From Mesocentrotus franciscanus (lineage: Eukaryota; Echinodermata; Echinoidea; Camarodonta; Strongylocentrotidae): a DNA stretch of 64,000 nt. Positions 31,084-46,000 of this stretch are shown here, one piece after another. The position numbers were made by a program, and so were the translations under genes. Under the pieces are notes generated by a model. It saw only the letters and a list, made by a program, of their open reading frames with translations, was not told the origin of the DNA and searched no databases. Position 1 is the stretch's first letter; each line of letters opens with the position of its first letter. The stretch spans positions 20,484,335 through 20,548,334 of the forward strand of contig CP137672.1 in NCBI GenBank assembly GCA_037976565.1. The letters are read 5' to 3'.

Positions 31084-34000
31084 CTGAGGAAAATCAAGGA
31101 AAAATGCATAACATTGGAATAATTTTCTTTTTTTCCCTTCCTTTTTTGAATGTTACATGTTGCGAGTACTGTTATTGAAGTTTTACGGAGCGTGATCTTT
31201 TGAACATGGCGTCCATGTACTTTGGAATATTATATGAATTATATCCCATCTCATATGGATGATTTATTCATAGTATTTTAGGTTAAAATATTTCTCAAAA
31301 CGAACTTTATTTTGAATGAGCTATACTTTGTTAAATTAGAAAATCTGTCATTTTCACTTTATTTCTTTTTCAGGTACATAGAGACACTACGGAAATTATA
31401 TGGACTCTAATAATAATGATAAGAATGATATTAATAATTATTATCATTATTGAATGAATAGTAAACGGCGCTTATATGCTCATAATGAAGCTCCATACTT
31501 AGCAAATACAGCTGACTATGATATATGGGTGGGTTGTGATCATACTTTAATAGATGGCCTATTTGTTTATTCAAAACTCTTTTACATAGTTACAGTGACC
31601 TCGAACTCTAAACACGGTAAATGTTTAAGAATCATTTTGTTTCACCAAATTGTTTCTGTCGTGTTTTTGTTTCTGTTTTCAACCAATCGCTCTCAGTATG
31701 GGGCTGTCCTTAACATGCTTAGGTATAATATGGATCATTGTAAAAAAAAAAATTGTTTAAAGCAACATCATAAAAATCTGTTAAATCGTATGAACTTACA
31801 ATTTTCTCCGACACGACTCTCTCAACCAACGACATTATCTCCTTCATGGCGACATCGGGAGGTGCCGAGTAGGTGGACGCTCTTCTTTTCTTGACTGGAA
31901 CGTTGGGGGAGGTGACACTCGCCCGATGCCGCTTGGTCTGAGTACCTTGTTGAGGTCCCTGCTTGGCGGAGTTTTTCCCGTTTTCCAGAGGACACTTGAA
32001 ACTACTGCAGAGTGGTCAAAGGGAGGGGGTATGAAATGTTGACAGTGAGTTTTTGAAGTGATCAGTTTTTTTTATTTTATTGTAAATGGCTGATTTTTAT
32101 CAGATAAAACACGAAAAATTAATGTCGATTATTAAAAATGTGCCTCTCAAAAGAAATCAACGTGTTCTTGAAAACAACATTAGACAGAAGAAGAAAGAGA
32201 AGAAGAAGCAAGACAGAAAAAATAAAGAGATGGGTTAAGGGGGAGGGAAAGAGAGACTCGAAAAGAGAGAGAGGAAAAAAAGAGAAGACAATGAGAGTGA
32301 GTGAGTGAGAGAGAGAGAGAGAGGTGGGGAGAGGATGAGCACCCTCACACTTTCCCACTGGTGGATGGCGAACTACATCAAAGGACCTACCTCATTTCTG
32401 AGAAGATACTGACTCGGTCGATGTCCTTCTCGACGTCCGTGACATCCATGTTGTCGTGGTCGTCTGATTGTTCTTTCTTCATTGATTTTTCTTTCTTCAT
32501 CGATTGTGTTTTGAGTCTTCTCCTTGCTTCTTCCTCGATCACGGTCTGTCATCAATCATGGGATCGTGAGTGAAAGATTATGAGGAAGAGGATCGTTTTA
32601 CTTGTAATAATAATAATCTGGATTTATATTATAGAGATATCGACTGCTACGAGAGGACTGGCTGTTTTTTATACGCTCAAGGTACACCCAGGCGCGCCTC
32701 GGGGTGATGGCAACGGATCAACTTTCCCGCGAGCCACTATAGAAACAGCCAGTCCTCGAGTATCAAAGCAGTCGATATGACTTTTATATGCCGATCGTAC
32801 GAATTAAAACAAAAATCTACCAAGAATTCTTACCTTGGCCTTTTATTGAGTAAAGATTGGTTAAAACATCACAGAAAATCTGAGATCTTTGCTAGCAAAA
32901 TGACTGAAAGTTTCAATTATTTGGGAATCGCAGAAAAAACCACTGTATGGTGTCCGCGCTCGCACAAAGACAATTTTAACACGTAAACCAAATGTGGATC
33001 GCAGGAGGATGAGGGCACACATTAATGGATTATCCCTGTGGGCTGGTACGAGGGCACAAATTAATGGATATTCCCTGTGAGTGGGGCATGGCTTAAAATC
33101 ACGACTCCAATTTCGACCAATCAGATGTGCGAGTATGTGAGGTATATAAAGCGTTATACGAAACACCGTCTCCAAGCGCTATACAGATAATTATCCCGGT
33201 TATCGGATTCATTCACGCCCAGTGTGCACCGTCTCCACTCCCTGGGGAGTATTCCAACAATATGGTCACCGTGAGGGCATATGGCATCTACTAACACATA
33301 GGCTTTCCTCATCAGGTCCCCATTTCTCTCCTGGGTACGGAGTGGCAAATGCAGATTAATGCCAATGCCAAAGACATTAGTGCCTTGTCGGGGATCGAAC
33401 CCACGACCTTTGAATTTCAAGCCAAGTGCTTAGACCACTCGACTACGACAACTCTACTATTGTATTGTCTCTGCTTGTATCAAATGTAGTATAGAGGCGA
33501 AGACTAGTAGTCGAGTGGTTTAATGATTTGGCTGGAGATGCAAAGGGTCATGGGTTCGATCCCCGGCATGTAAATTTTGTCCTTAAGCAAGGCATTTTAT
33601 CTCTATTGCTTCTCTCCACTAAGGTGTTTTAAAAATCGCACCCAGCCGGATACACATTTATTAAGAAATGAATGGGTACCCGAGAGGATGCCACAGTCAT
33701 CGTAGTTTGCTTAGCATTGTGGGAGTCTGTTAAATGGTATATGACTGGGCATGCTCCCTGGAGAGTGGAGAATGTGTATACATTAGGTGCAGGCAAGCCA
33801 TAATTAACCGGGTGTTTAGTTCGCTACTCACCTTTACAGACGGGTAGTCTTTAAGGACACCCAGGATATCATCTTTAGAGAGCGAGAAAAGTTCTGAGAA
33901 CCCAACAGAAAGTACATCAGCCATTCGTCTGTCATAACAAGAATCAGGAAAGTGGGTTTCAGTATGGGGAAGTGATGCCAACTCGTTATTGTAGAGAGAT

Positions 34001-37000
34001 AATTAATTTGAGGAAATCAGAAGTCAATGACTGAAATTGAAAAAAACTTGATCATTCTTTAGTTTCAATTAACAAAGAAAAGAAATTAAAAGGAAAAGAA
34101 TAACAAAATCATATAAATAGTATAGGCCTTAGGGTTAGTTTCTGGAGGTCGTTGACCGGTAGTTGTTCTGGGGTAGTTGTTTTGGAAGAGTTTTCTAGAG
34201 AAGTTTTGGAGGTAGTTGTCTGTGGTAGTTGTTGTGGGGCTAGTTTTCCGGCCGGAGGTTGATGGTTGATGGTTTGACGGTGTATTTTACCTGACTACAT
34301 TAAAGAAAGCACGTGTGTTCTTGTACGGAAAGGGGACCGACGGCTTTAACTCTCCGCGGGACTTGCTATGAGGGTTAATGCCTAAGTAAAGCCCCCATCA
34401 CACCAAACTAGTTCTCACTACGTTCTGGAACCGTCCCAGAAAATCGTAAAACGGGTTGTGGTCGGGGCAGAATGTGTAAATAATGTCTATACTGTCTATA
34501 CGATAGTTTCGTTCATAAACAGTCCTCAATACGTCCTTCTCGTCTGTACCCCGTCCACAGTCAGTTCATATCAAGTTCAGATCGGGTAAATTTGCCATTT
34601 ATTTTCCAGGCAGTCCAAGCCAGTCCGTAGTCAGTTTAAACCCATTATTAACTAGTTCTATCTCGTTCCTAATACGTCCAAACCCATTCTAACTAGTTCG
34701 CCACTTGTTCTAACTAGTTTTAACCCGACCACCCCGTTCAGAGACAGTTCAACTCGTCCTCATCTCGTTCTTAGTGCGTTCGAACGCGCTGAGGACAAGT
34801 TGAACTGTCTCTGAACGGGGTGGTTGGGTAGTTAGAACAAATTGCGAACTAGTAAGAATGGTTTGACTGCTTGAAATGTCAAATTTACCCGATCTGAACT
34901 TGATATGAACTGACTGTGGACGGGTACAGACGAGTTGGACGTATTGTGGACTGTTAATGAACGAACTAGGATCGTATTATAGACATTAGTCCAGTCCGAG
35001 CCCGTCCATGAAGTCCTTAAACAGATCGTAAACAGTTGCTATTACGTTCAGCTCCGTTCGCACACAGTTTGAGCCCGCTTGGCAACATTTTCGAGAACGT
35101 AGTGAGAAATACTTTGGTGTGATGGGGGCTTAAAGGGCACTACCAAATCCACTTGGCTTTGAATCAGGGTCTTCCCTGTTACGAATTGCTCTACCACTGA
35201 GCGATCTCGCTATCCTGGGGGTAGTTCTTCTGGTTAGTTTTCTGAGGAGTTGTGTTTCGAAGGGCAGTTATCTGGGTTGTAGTAATTGTGTTAGAATGAA
35301 AAAAACTCAAAATAGCTCTATTTTTTCACCTATTACTCGTGCCTTCCAGATCGAGTATGCCAATTTCTCCAAAGTAGTCTCCTGATTTCAGCGTAGCTAA
35401 CACTCGCCCAGACTTACTGCAGATTTAAAAAAGGACGGAAAGAGACATTTATGTAAAAGAGTGAAAACACTATCGTATCTATCATTATTTATTATCATAT
35501 ATCTTCAGCATTATTATCATCACCATCATGGTTATTATACTATTATCACATGTATTATCATTATTATTATCATTACTATTATTACTATAATTATTTTATT
35601 ATAATTATTATTATCATTACTATCATTATTATAATCATTATTATTATTATTATTATTTTATCAATACCACAGCTTGATCTATGATGGTTTTTTTTAATCT
35701 CATAAGTATACTGGGGGAAGCTACAACCCGAAGCCTTAGGCCTAGAGTATATTTCGTAAGAGTTCTATCTTTGTGGTAACCCCAATCTTCTTTAGATGTT
35801 TAGGAAGATTGTTTGTGATCATGCCTAATGCACCAACCACCACAGGGACTACACTGTACACACTTTAGTCTTGATATTCCACAGCCTTCCAAGTTTTCGT
35901 CGTAGATCTTAATACTTTACTACTATTAATATTATCATTATCATTATTATTGTTATTAATATTATTATTATCAATAATATTCTTCTTCTTCTTCTTTTTC
36001 TTCTTCTTCTTCTCTGTTCTTCTTCTTCTTATTATCATTAGCAGTGAAAACTCACTCAATGACTTGTAGGAGACCGTCGGAGATGATGAACATCTCCCTG
36101 GCAACCTCTCCTTTCCTACAGACCAAGTCTCCAGGAGTGAAGATACAGAGATGCATCTTCAGGACCAGGTCGTGAAGGAACTCTGGAGGACAGACTTCGA
36201 GAATGGAAACCTAGGAGAGGGGATGATTTTGATTTGACTTCATTCGATTTGATTCGTCAAGTATGAAACATTTCAAAGCATATTAGAAATGTTATACCCT
36301 TAAAGTGTTAATCATTATTAAAAAGAGTTCATGAAAGCTAACAATGATTAGCTCTTTTTTCAATATAGCCCTTAAAACGTCCTTAGGGTCTCAAAGTATT
36401 AAAGACAATTTCTGTTATAAGAGGAATTCATCTCAAGTAAACGTGTATCGTCTAGAAATAAAGACCCTTGATCCAGGAGCGGATCCAGGAGCGGATCCAG
36501 GATTGTCGGGGTAGGATGAGGGGTTCCCGAGAGGATTGCAGGAATCCCTATACGACCTTGCCAGCTCTGTCGGCCCTGCAGACTCGCACAGTTTGGGGTG
36601 GGATTGAAAAGAAACTTGGCGACATTTGATGTTCACATTTTTCTTTTCTTTTTTAACTTCTCCTCCACGGGGGTTGCCACTCGATCAGCCTATGATAAAT
36701 CTTTTTCATGAATGCCCATGAATGAATGTTTCTTTAAGGAATCGAATAATTTCAGGTCAAACCCAGGAAATTATTCTCAGCTTGAATCACGAGGAAATCA
36801 TCTCAAACTTTCGACTTGAGGATCAGTGATCTTTATCATATACATAAGAAAATCAATGCCACATTACAACTTGAAGAAGGTTAATTGTGCAGTGGAATAT
36901 CCCGAAAGTGACTAACAGGGAATTCATACAGGGTTAATTGTTTGTTTGTTTGTTTGTTTATTTGTTTATTTCCGTCATATAAAACAAATATACAATGAAA

Positions 37001-40000
37001 AGAGAGCCTAACAAAAAATAACAACATTTATAAACATATACATAATATACAGTTAACATAAGCAAGATAAAATCCCATGGCATTAAACTGAAAACAAAGC
37101 AAAAACAAAAACAACAGTAAGAACGAAAGAATGTACAACAAAATAAACAAAAAGACAGAGAAACAGACGGCTGGATGGCCTATTTTCAGCTGCACTTGTA
37201 TAGTGCAGCTGGTCTTCCGTGGGGACCAGAAAAAAGAAAGGAGAAGAAGATGGGGGGGGGGGACAAAGCAAGACAAAACAAAACAACAAGAACGATGATA
37301 TTTAAAGAAGAAAAATTATATTAAGGTATTGCGGTATTACGGTTATAATTATACAGCATATTGCAATTGTGAACTGAGTCCTGCAACTGCTGATGTTTGG
37401 GTTATTATCTTGTTGGACCAATGGGCCAAAATCTAATGACTGGCGATGCAGTCATAACCGAATGAAACGACAGATAGTGGCAGAAGTTGTTCAAATTTTA
37501 ATAAAGTTACCCTTTTGAGAGTTTGTAGATTAACATGGAGAGCAAGTTCCGTACGATGTTTGTCGGGGAGTAGACCCAATGAGTTGACATCCCCTCGTCC
37601 TTGTGTAGCACCACTGTTGACATAGATTGGAATAAGAACACGTGATTTGTTATAAAACCTCAAAAAGACAAGCAGACTGTCGAAGTAGAATTTAACTCAA
37701 GTCGATTTGTTTTTCAATTTTAGATCTAAAATTAGGTCTAAAAATAATTGATGGAACGTATAAGAATAAATGGAGCACCAATAAAAGCCTTTTAAAACCG
37801 AGTTTTGCTTGATGTGCCTGTGTGGGTGTGTGTGATTGCGTATGCGTGCGAGCATATGTGAGTGTGTGTGTGTGTGTGTGCGTGTGTGTTGCAAGCTGGC
37901 AAATTTTGTCGGAATACGACATGTATATTCTCATGGGTGTGCAATAGCGATGAAAATGTGTGTTAAGATATCTATATCAACACATTTGAAAGGTGTTTTT
38001 TTCCTTACAGAAATAAGGGCCATATATATACATGCTACGAATCAACACCTAATCATCATCGGTACATCATTACGGTTCTTCACAATATGACGGAATAATA
38101 TTAACGACCAGTAGCCTAGCATGAATGAACCCTTATCTTTATAACTATCCACCTTAATTATTCTCCCCTTCCGAAATCTAAATAAATATAATGATATATA
38201 CCGTTTCCATGTGTAGTCATACCACCTTAGGACCCGTAATCGAACGTCTCTCGGCACGTTGTTTGTTTGCATGTATCTCTTGGCATGATCCTATAAAATG
38301 GGAAAGAAAATGTCAGAGGTAAAAACATGAATCATAGGTTCAATTCATTTAAAATGTATTTAACCCTACATCCTCAGAAGTTCTCATCTTAAAATATATA
38401 TTTTTCATCGTCCGAGTCATCTATATGCTTCTTTTTTTGTTGTTGTAGTTGTTCATTTTACCGGCGACTTTGTCGGCAAAGTAGTTTTGAGGGCACTAAA
38501 TTGATGGTCAACCATTGCAACGCCGCTGCAATAACCACTTTTTAAAATGTAATTACATAACCTGTCAAACGGAAATAAAAACAAAACCAAATTGGTCAAC
38601 CATTACAAAAGCTCAACGAGATCAACAAACATGAAAAGAAAGAAATAAACAAGACGTTCCGACTAACCACGTGGCGTTCAAATTCCATCCGGGTTGCATT
38701 GCGATTCTCTATGACAGCACCGACTTGCCCTGTTGATGAAATTCAATGGGAAATCATAAAGACACAATGAAACGGTAAACATTTATCTTCTTTGATTTAA
38801 TCATTATCTGTCCTGAAAGCTTTTTTTAAACGTCTCCGTAAGATCTAGACCATCTAAAAGCCGAATATGATCACTATCACGTATTCATGTCGAATCTTTG
38901 TTGGACTCTCCAAACTATCTTCATGAAAATATTTAAAGCAGTATTTCTAGAAAAGCACCTTGGATGAATAGCAATTTTTCAATTGCTTTATACCTATAAG
39001 ATCTGACTGTATACCCATTTCTCATTTAGGTTATGCCCCATTTCACGCATTAATTTAGCCTCTTACTTTTTTGTGTAGGAATCAATACTTTACCGTTGAA
39101 TGGAATTAACACAATTCCATGTGAGGACTGGGACACTTACCGACAATTGTAGCGAATATGAAAATGCCCACCAGATATCCAACAATTTGCACAAAGTATC
39201 TGAGGAATAACAAAGAAAAAAACAAAGCAAAACAAAAATGACAAATTAACAGATATATCTGGATGATCATGAAGCAACCAATTATGTGGCTGACGTATAT
39301 TATTACAATCGCAAAGACTTTCGAGAAAAAAATCAACCTAAGGCAATTTCAATATCCCTGGCCATCACCCATCGAATGTGCGATCATTGCTATAAAGTGT
39401 TACGTAATCCCAACATGGATGCTATGGCAATGGGCTATACGATGGGATATTGAAATTGCCTTCAGTTTGTGTTGAGTTCTCGAAGGTCTTTGAGACCGTG
39501 TTATACATGTATATTGTTAATTTAAGTACATTGTTTGTACCATGATGAGTTAAGAAATCACAAATCAGCTACCAGAATGATGCAAAGAATTATAACGTTC
39601 ATTCACTTTCTTATTGAAAACCTAACTCTTCTAAATTAAAAAAATAATAATAATAATTATACAAATCTGTCTGTTCTGAAATTTATTTACTTTTCTACCA
39701 GTACCAGCGGGATGAATATCGTCGGGAGAATTTCGTTCTATTTGTCTCAATTCTTGTTCTCCCAAGACGATGAGACTTGATGTTTCGAGAGGGCTTAACC
39801 TAAGATTAAAAGGGCTTCTTTTTCAGCTAATCTCCATGCCTCAAGCATCTAGTCAATATTGATCGTCTGTGGATGGGCAAGTACGAGTCCAAAACAAATC
39901 AAATCTGAGCTACAAAGGTATACTTGTATCTATTTCTTAAACAGTTTATGTATGTATTATTGATACTTGCAATGTTCTACCAATGATGTAAAAAAAATTG

Positions 40001-43000
40001 TACACTTTAAGCTGTCATGTTGATTTGTTTGATAAAAATACGCTATATTCTAGAAAATATTATGCAATATACGCCAGATAATTATGTAGATTGTGCACAC
40101 GATGGTTTTCAAGTCACTCCTACTTCTGAATAAGAAGTGTCCGGGTTTTCAAGTGGAGGTGTCGTCTCTTCCGCGTATATCACCTGGCCCGGGAGCGTGC
40201 AAAGCGGGCAAGCAAAATATACTTTGAAGACTAAACACGCCGAAAGTTAATAGCGGTTCAATAATCTATAATTTTGAAAGGTTTATTTCTCTTTGCAATT
40301 TTAACTATAAATTCGAAGAGGTATAACGAACAGAATATGAGGAGATGGTTGACCGGATGATGGTTTTGGGGCTGTCTACTTATTGTCATTTTTGAAGTAC
40401 TTTGAATTTGAAGTTCAAGTTGAAGTTCTTATTATTATATATTTTCCACATAATTCCTTTTATGTCATATAATATCATTCCTTTCTTGTACATCCCGTTG
40501 CTAATAAACTAAGAACAATACAAATGATTTTCAAGTTATCCTAATGATACTAATGATTCTGAATTGTGTGGATAATATCGTTAGGTCGATTTCTGAATAT
40601 GGGAGTATATTTTTGAGTGATTTTTTTTTCTCCAGAAATCCCATTAAAAAAATGCCCAGTTTTGCGGCTAAGAATAATGTTAGCTCCAAGCCATATCCCT
40701 CATGCAGAAGCAGTATGAAAACAACAAAGTCACACAAATAGGGCTTCTGCATGGCTATTAACACGTCTTCCTTTTGAAAGATAATCTGTGAAAAGGTCTC
40801 AAAGATAAGAATTGTTAAGTTCACAATTAACGAAGTGTTATCTCGGTTTAGAAATAGATTTCTATAAAAGGCGCCTAATTGCTCCCCTTACAAAGCGGTC
40901 GAATTTTGCGATTCTTCGTCGAGAAAGAAACACCCCACCCCCGCTCCCCCTCTCTCGCTAAATGGATGTAATTTAAAAGAACTTATAAAAGTAGAAAATC
41001 AATTATATTGAAGCCTGTATAGTTCAGGTACTGTTACATGACAATGAGAACCAGTTTAGGAGACCATTGTTACGTAACATTCCTGCTTTTAAACCCTATT
41101 GAAAAGTTACAGGGGTAACCAAGGAACAGTGGGGTATGAAAGGTGGTTTTCAGGTTGGGATCATAATTCTAAGAACTGAATCAAAGAAGAGTGTTTGTTT
41201 TTACTTTCACTTTTGTTTGTTTGTTTGATTTGTTTTTAAGTTTGTTTTTTACAGATAAAGACAGTACATAATTGAAATGATTAAAGATACTATGTCCCTT
41301 TTGCAGCCAACATCAAATTCTGTAGAACTTTGCAGGAATTATGAATATGTCATGTATGTCCTATCTGTGAAATTTAAACGTTAGCAGTGTCCTAATATTC
41401 AAATTATGCAAGGAAACCCGTTTACTTGCTAGACTTCACTGTCAGACACTATTGAGTGACTGACTGGCTTTTTCATCTTTGGTAATAACATACATAAAAT
41501 GAGCTGTAAAGGGTACATGAGCATTTGTCTACATCAATAACCACTTCTTGTAATGGCCAAAATTAAACTGATTGAATCTTTGCGCAGCATAAAACGTACG
41601 ACCATTCGGTACAATGGTCTGAAAAATCAGACTATTACTTACTGGCTCTATAGCTCCTAAGTCGATTCGACAACTAATAGTCGTTATTTTCCCACTTAAA
41701 GACATTTTCAAGCCCCCCTTTTTTAAGGGAAGTTCTAAATTAGTATTGTCTTTCAAATGCCGTTGGAATTTAACCTTTTCATTTTTTTGGCCTGCAAATG
41801 GGACACAGTACCTTTAAACACCCTGTGCTTCTTCTTGACCATACTAATCGACATCAGGTTGAAATTTCTAGAAACAAAATCCAAGTGAGACAGTCACTTT
41901 GCAACAAGATAGCAAGAAACCCTGAGCATTTTATCCCCTACAATATGGTTCAACATTTATAGTCGTTGAATAAACCATAATTACTTTAACAAATCAAATA
42001 AAGTACAATGTTTAATTCATGTTAGTAAATTTTAAAACGTAATGCTACATCTATGTCTATTGTGATACATCTAATTAAAAAAAGTTGTTGAGCTAATTTT
42101 GTTAAATTACACAATTCGAACTGTTTGTGATGTGCAATAAATCAGTTATGAAAATGATGAATGATCATTACCATTTGAAGAAGAAAAAAAAATGCGACCA
42201 TCCTTGAATTGCAGGTAAAATTCTGAATTTATCCTGCACAGACTACGATCAAACTGAGGAAGAAAACGAAAAATATGCAAATACTCCACTGTCATTCGTT
42301 TGATAACTCCAAGCAACTGTTTACTTTTCGGGATACATGTACAAGTCTGTGTTGTATTTGAACAGCCGTTAAATGCATGACGTTTGTGGTCCAATCTGGA
42401 TTAAGCCATCGGAACGGATGACATTTAAGTGTAGGATATCTGTTTACTTATTTGTCGACGAGGATTAAAAGCAAGTTTAGTTTGCATACATCGCGGTAAT
42501 ATAAGATTGTGTAGAATGGCTGGTTTAAATATTGGAATGTCTTGGTAGGGTTGAATATGTTTTTGTTTTTTTAACGATGATCAATATAAAACTTCAAAAA
42601 GAATGCTCTCCAAAGAACAAAATCTCAAGGAAAGAACATTCTTAATGAAATAAAAGAATTGGTTCCACTTTAGAAAAAGTTTCGGGAGTGTAACAAAATG
42701 AATGATCACCTTTTATCATTTTTATATATCAAATGAATTGAAATATTTATTTTGATTTATTTTGGGCCGTGATGATCAATGTTAGCCATTGTTTACTTTG
42801 CACGATCCTTAGTGTTGTTGTATAGTATTGAAATTGTCGAATTAGTCTCTATAAATAAAAAAGGTCTACCCTGTGGAAGGGGTAAAACTCCTCGTTCAAC
42901 ATCGTGTGTCATACAATTTTTAATGGAAATCAAAATTTGATAAAAATTATATATTGCATTATACGATGTACCTTCAGTTCAACAAATTTGATCACGTCAC

Positions 43001-46000
43001 ACCCTTTCCTTCCCAGGGAAAGCGTAGCACCATTTAATGGCAACATTTTGAAAGAAGCACTCTAAAAATTCAAATCTTAAAATTAACATTTAAAAGGGTT
43101 GACATGGCCGAGGTGTTATAACATTTTCAAAATAGTAGATTAATTTGCACTTTTAAATGCTGAATTCAACCTTTATAGTGCCGAATCCAGCATGTTAAAA
43201 AGTATTAATTCACCATTTTGAAAATGTTGTAACTCTGAGCCCTTGTTTGCCCTTTCAAATGTTGATTTACCATTTGAGTTTTACGAGACAGTGATGTTTC
43301 GAAGAAGATAATGATTATATGGGACGTCACGGGGAGCAATGACGTCATCAATAGTGCAACCCCAAACACTTAATGAATGAATCGATAATTGGAGGAGCAG
43401 ATCTGAATCCATTGAGTGGCGTTCACCTTCCCTAACCATCAATAGATTGCATTTTAAGCATTCCCCTCCCATCTTAATTCAAATGTAATGACAAATCATT
43501 AAATCGTCATTGAATAGATCAAGAAGAAAGATCGAAAGCTCATCCTAAATTTAATCGAAACTCTACAACAGAAATTCCATATTTAGTCTTGCTCATTTTG
43601 TCTAACGTTCTTGGGGGGTTGTCGTTGAATAGAGTCAAATGCAGGGAAAGTTCTTATCAAATTCTACAATTATTGATACTGTTGTATAATATTAAATACA
43701 ATCACAAAGATTTTTTATGAGATATCAAATCAAGGGCAATTTGAAAAACCAAGTTTATACTCTTTAGAAATCAGAATCGGATTACATAATTTAATGTGAT
43801 TGACAAGGCGCTTAATATGTCTATTTATCGGAAGTCTTTGCGATGGTGGTATAAACAACCAGTAAAGATGAAATTTCATCATGAATTATCTCCCTTTGAG
43901 AGAAATATTATTGTTGTTATTTTCAATATCTGCTTTTATGTACATGGCTGATAACCGTAATCTTTGTTAGAAGTGTTCATTGTAACCTCTAATTATAAGT
44001 TACACGAATGTTTAAAAACAAATCAGTCCTGTTTATACAGAAAGGTATAAAGGCTCTCTATATTATCATGGGGAGAAGAACTTATTGGGAGAACTTGTCG
44101 AGTCAGTGCGAAGATAAACCCGAACTTGTAACGTTGTTTATATAGTTGAAATATAATACTGTAGTTAAGATACGATACTGTTTTCGTGCTTATTTTGTTT
44201 AATGGTATGAACCATTGAAACCCGAAAAATATAATAATAATCATAGTCGTCGATGTTATATGGAGACTAGAAATCATTATGAATCTAAACCGAATTTGAA
44301 CGATTCACATCCGAGTATTGGAATGTCATCTTGATGAGGCTAATTCGACTAAATGGTGAACTTTGGTCGGTAATTTGCGAATTAAGTGTTTAAACTGCGT
44401 TATCTAGTTCATATATAATGATCAGAGCTACCACAATCGAATCTAACATAGATTGTTTACTTATGCTTAGCAACGAATTAGTTACTGTAATGACATTCCA
44501 AATAAATATCCAAATAAGAGATAGAATTAGACTTTAAGAAGGTCATGAAATTAGGTAAAAGGTGCATGAATCATGGTACACTCGACATGACACGAGTTGG
44601 AAAATATTTCTATATAATTTTGTAATAAAACAGACACAGAACATTCCGTACGAGTGATTTAGAAACAGTAAAACAATAATCCTATCATAATCATTTCCCT
44701 TTCTTTAAGTTGGAATATGAATTGAAACATCAATAGTTTTAACATGTTGTGTACAAAAATAACATCTTTAAAATAGTGAAGACTAAAAAATTGAACTTTG
44801 ACACTTGTAAGCATAAACTTATCATATACTAAGACAATATTTCCAGACATGACTTCAATAGTGATTTGGATAAGTGGCGGAATATGGGGAAGGGGGCACA
44901 ACCGACTCGTGCTCCCCCTTTGAAACAAAACCCGACATACACAAAGAAAATGTGCCTCTTTTAATTTTCATAAATAGACAACAGTGTAAAGATGTGAAAA
45001 CTGTTTCTTTTTTTCTGGCAGAGAATTTTCTTCGTTACTGATTCGTCATCGCCAGCAGAGCAAGCCAGATGAACCTCATCTAGGGCTTCAAACAGGTTTT
45101 TGTTTCGTTTCCTTTGAGAAAATGTTTTATTGAGTGTAAACTCTCTTCTTGGCAACATATCATGTGTTAACAGCCAGAATGACATACTTAAAGTTAACAC
45201 ATTTAACACCCTTCTGGCTCTCAGCACGCAACAGATGCAAATTATTTTTGTTTTCTTGAAGAAATCTTTCCTTGGCAACAGATCATTTGTTAAAAGTCAG
45301 AAGGGCGTTAACTCAAATACTTTAACACAGTAAACGCCCTTTTGGCTCTCAACATACGAACATTAGTTTTCGTTTCCTTTGGAAATGTTTAGTGAATGTA
45401 TACTTTCTTCTTGGCAACTGATAATACGTTTAAGAGCAAGAAGCACGTTAATTACTAATAGACCGAAACCAGATCGACAACAGATCGAACAAAAAAGTGG
45501 TGACCTGACATTTGCTCTTGCGATAATTTGTTCCGGGCTTTATTTCATTTTATTTCAAGTTATAGGGTTAGGGTTGCAGCAAGGTTTTAGGATTAGGATT
45601 AGGGTTATAGGGTTCGGTTTGGGGGCCAGGGTTGAAGTCGAGAATTCGGTTAGTGTGTATAGGAAATTGACGTTGAGCAATTGTCCCAGAAGCAAGAGTC
45701 GTACAACCTAAATTAATTACCCCAAAATGGCCCCAAATCGGTGTGTATGTGTGGAAAAGGTTTTGCGGAAGGACTGAGGCATTAATATACGCCCTTATCT
45801 GGCTCTCAACGGAAGCATTATAGTGTGCAAGGAGACAGCATGTAAAGCCAAGACATTGTCTACAGGGGGAATATTGTTGATTCAATCACAAGAAGAAATC
45901 CTGCAAGGTCGACATGAGCTTCATGGAAGTAATTAATTAATCAATTAACAACGGCTTCCTTCCATAGAAGAGCTCAGGTCTTTAAGAGAAGGCTGAGCCC

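Noticed and set aside
33366..33445. tRNA gene on the minus strand
   Set aside because: Box A and B motifs are present but the acceptor and anticodon stems do not close and the sequence continues as a SINE body.
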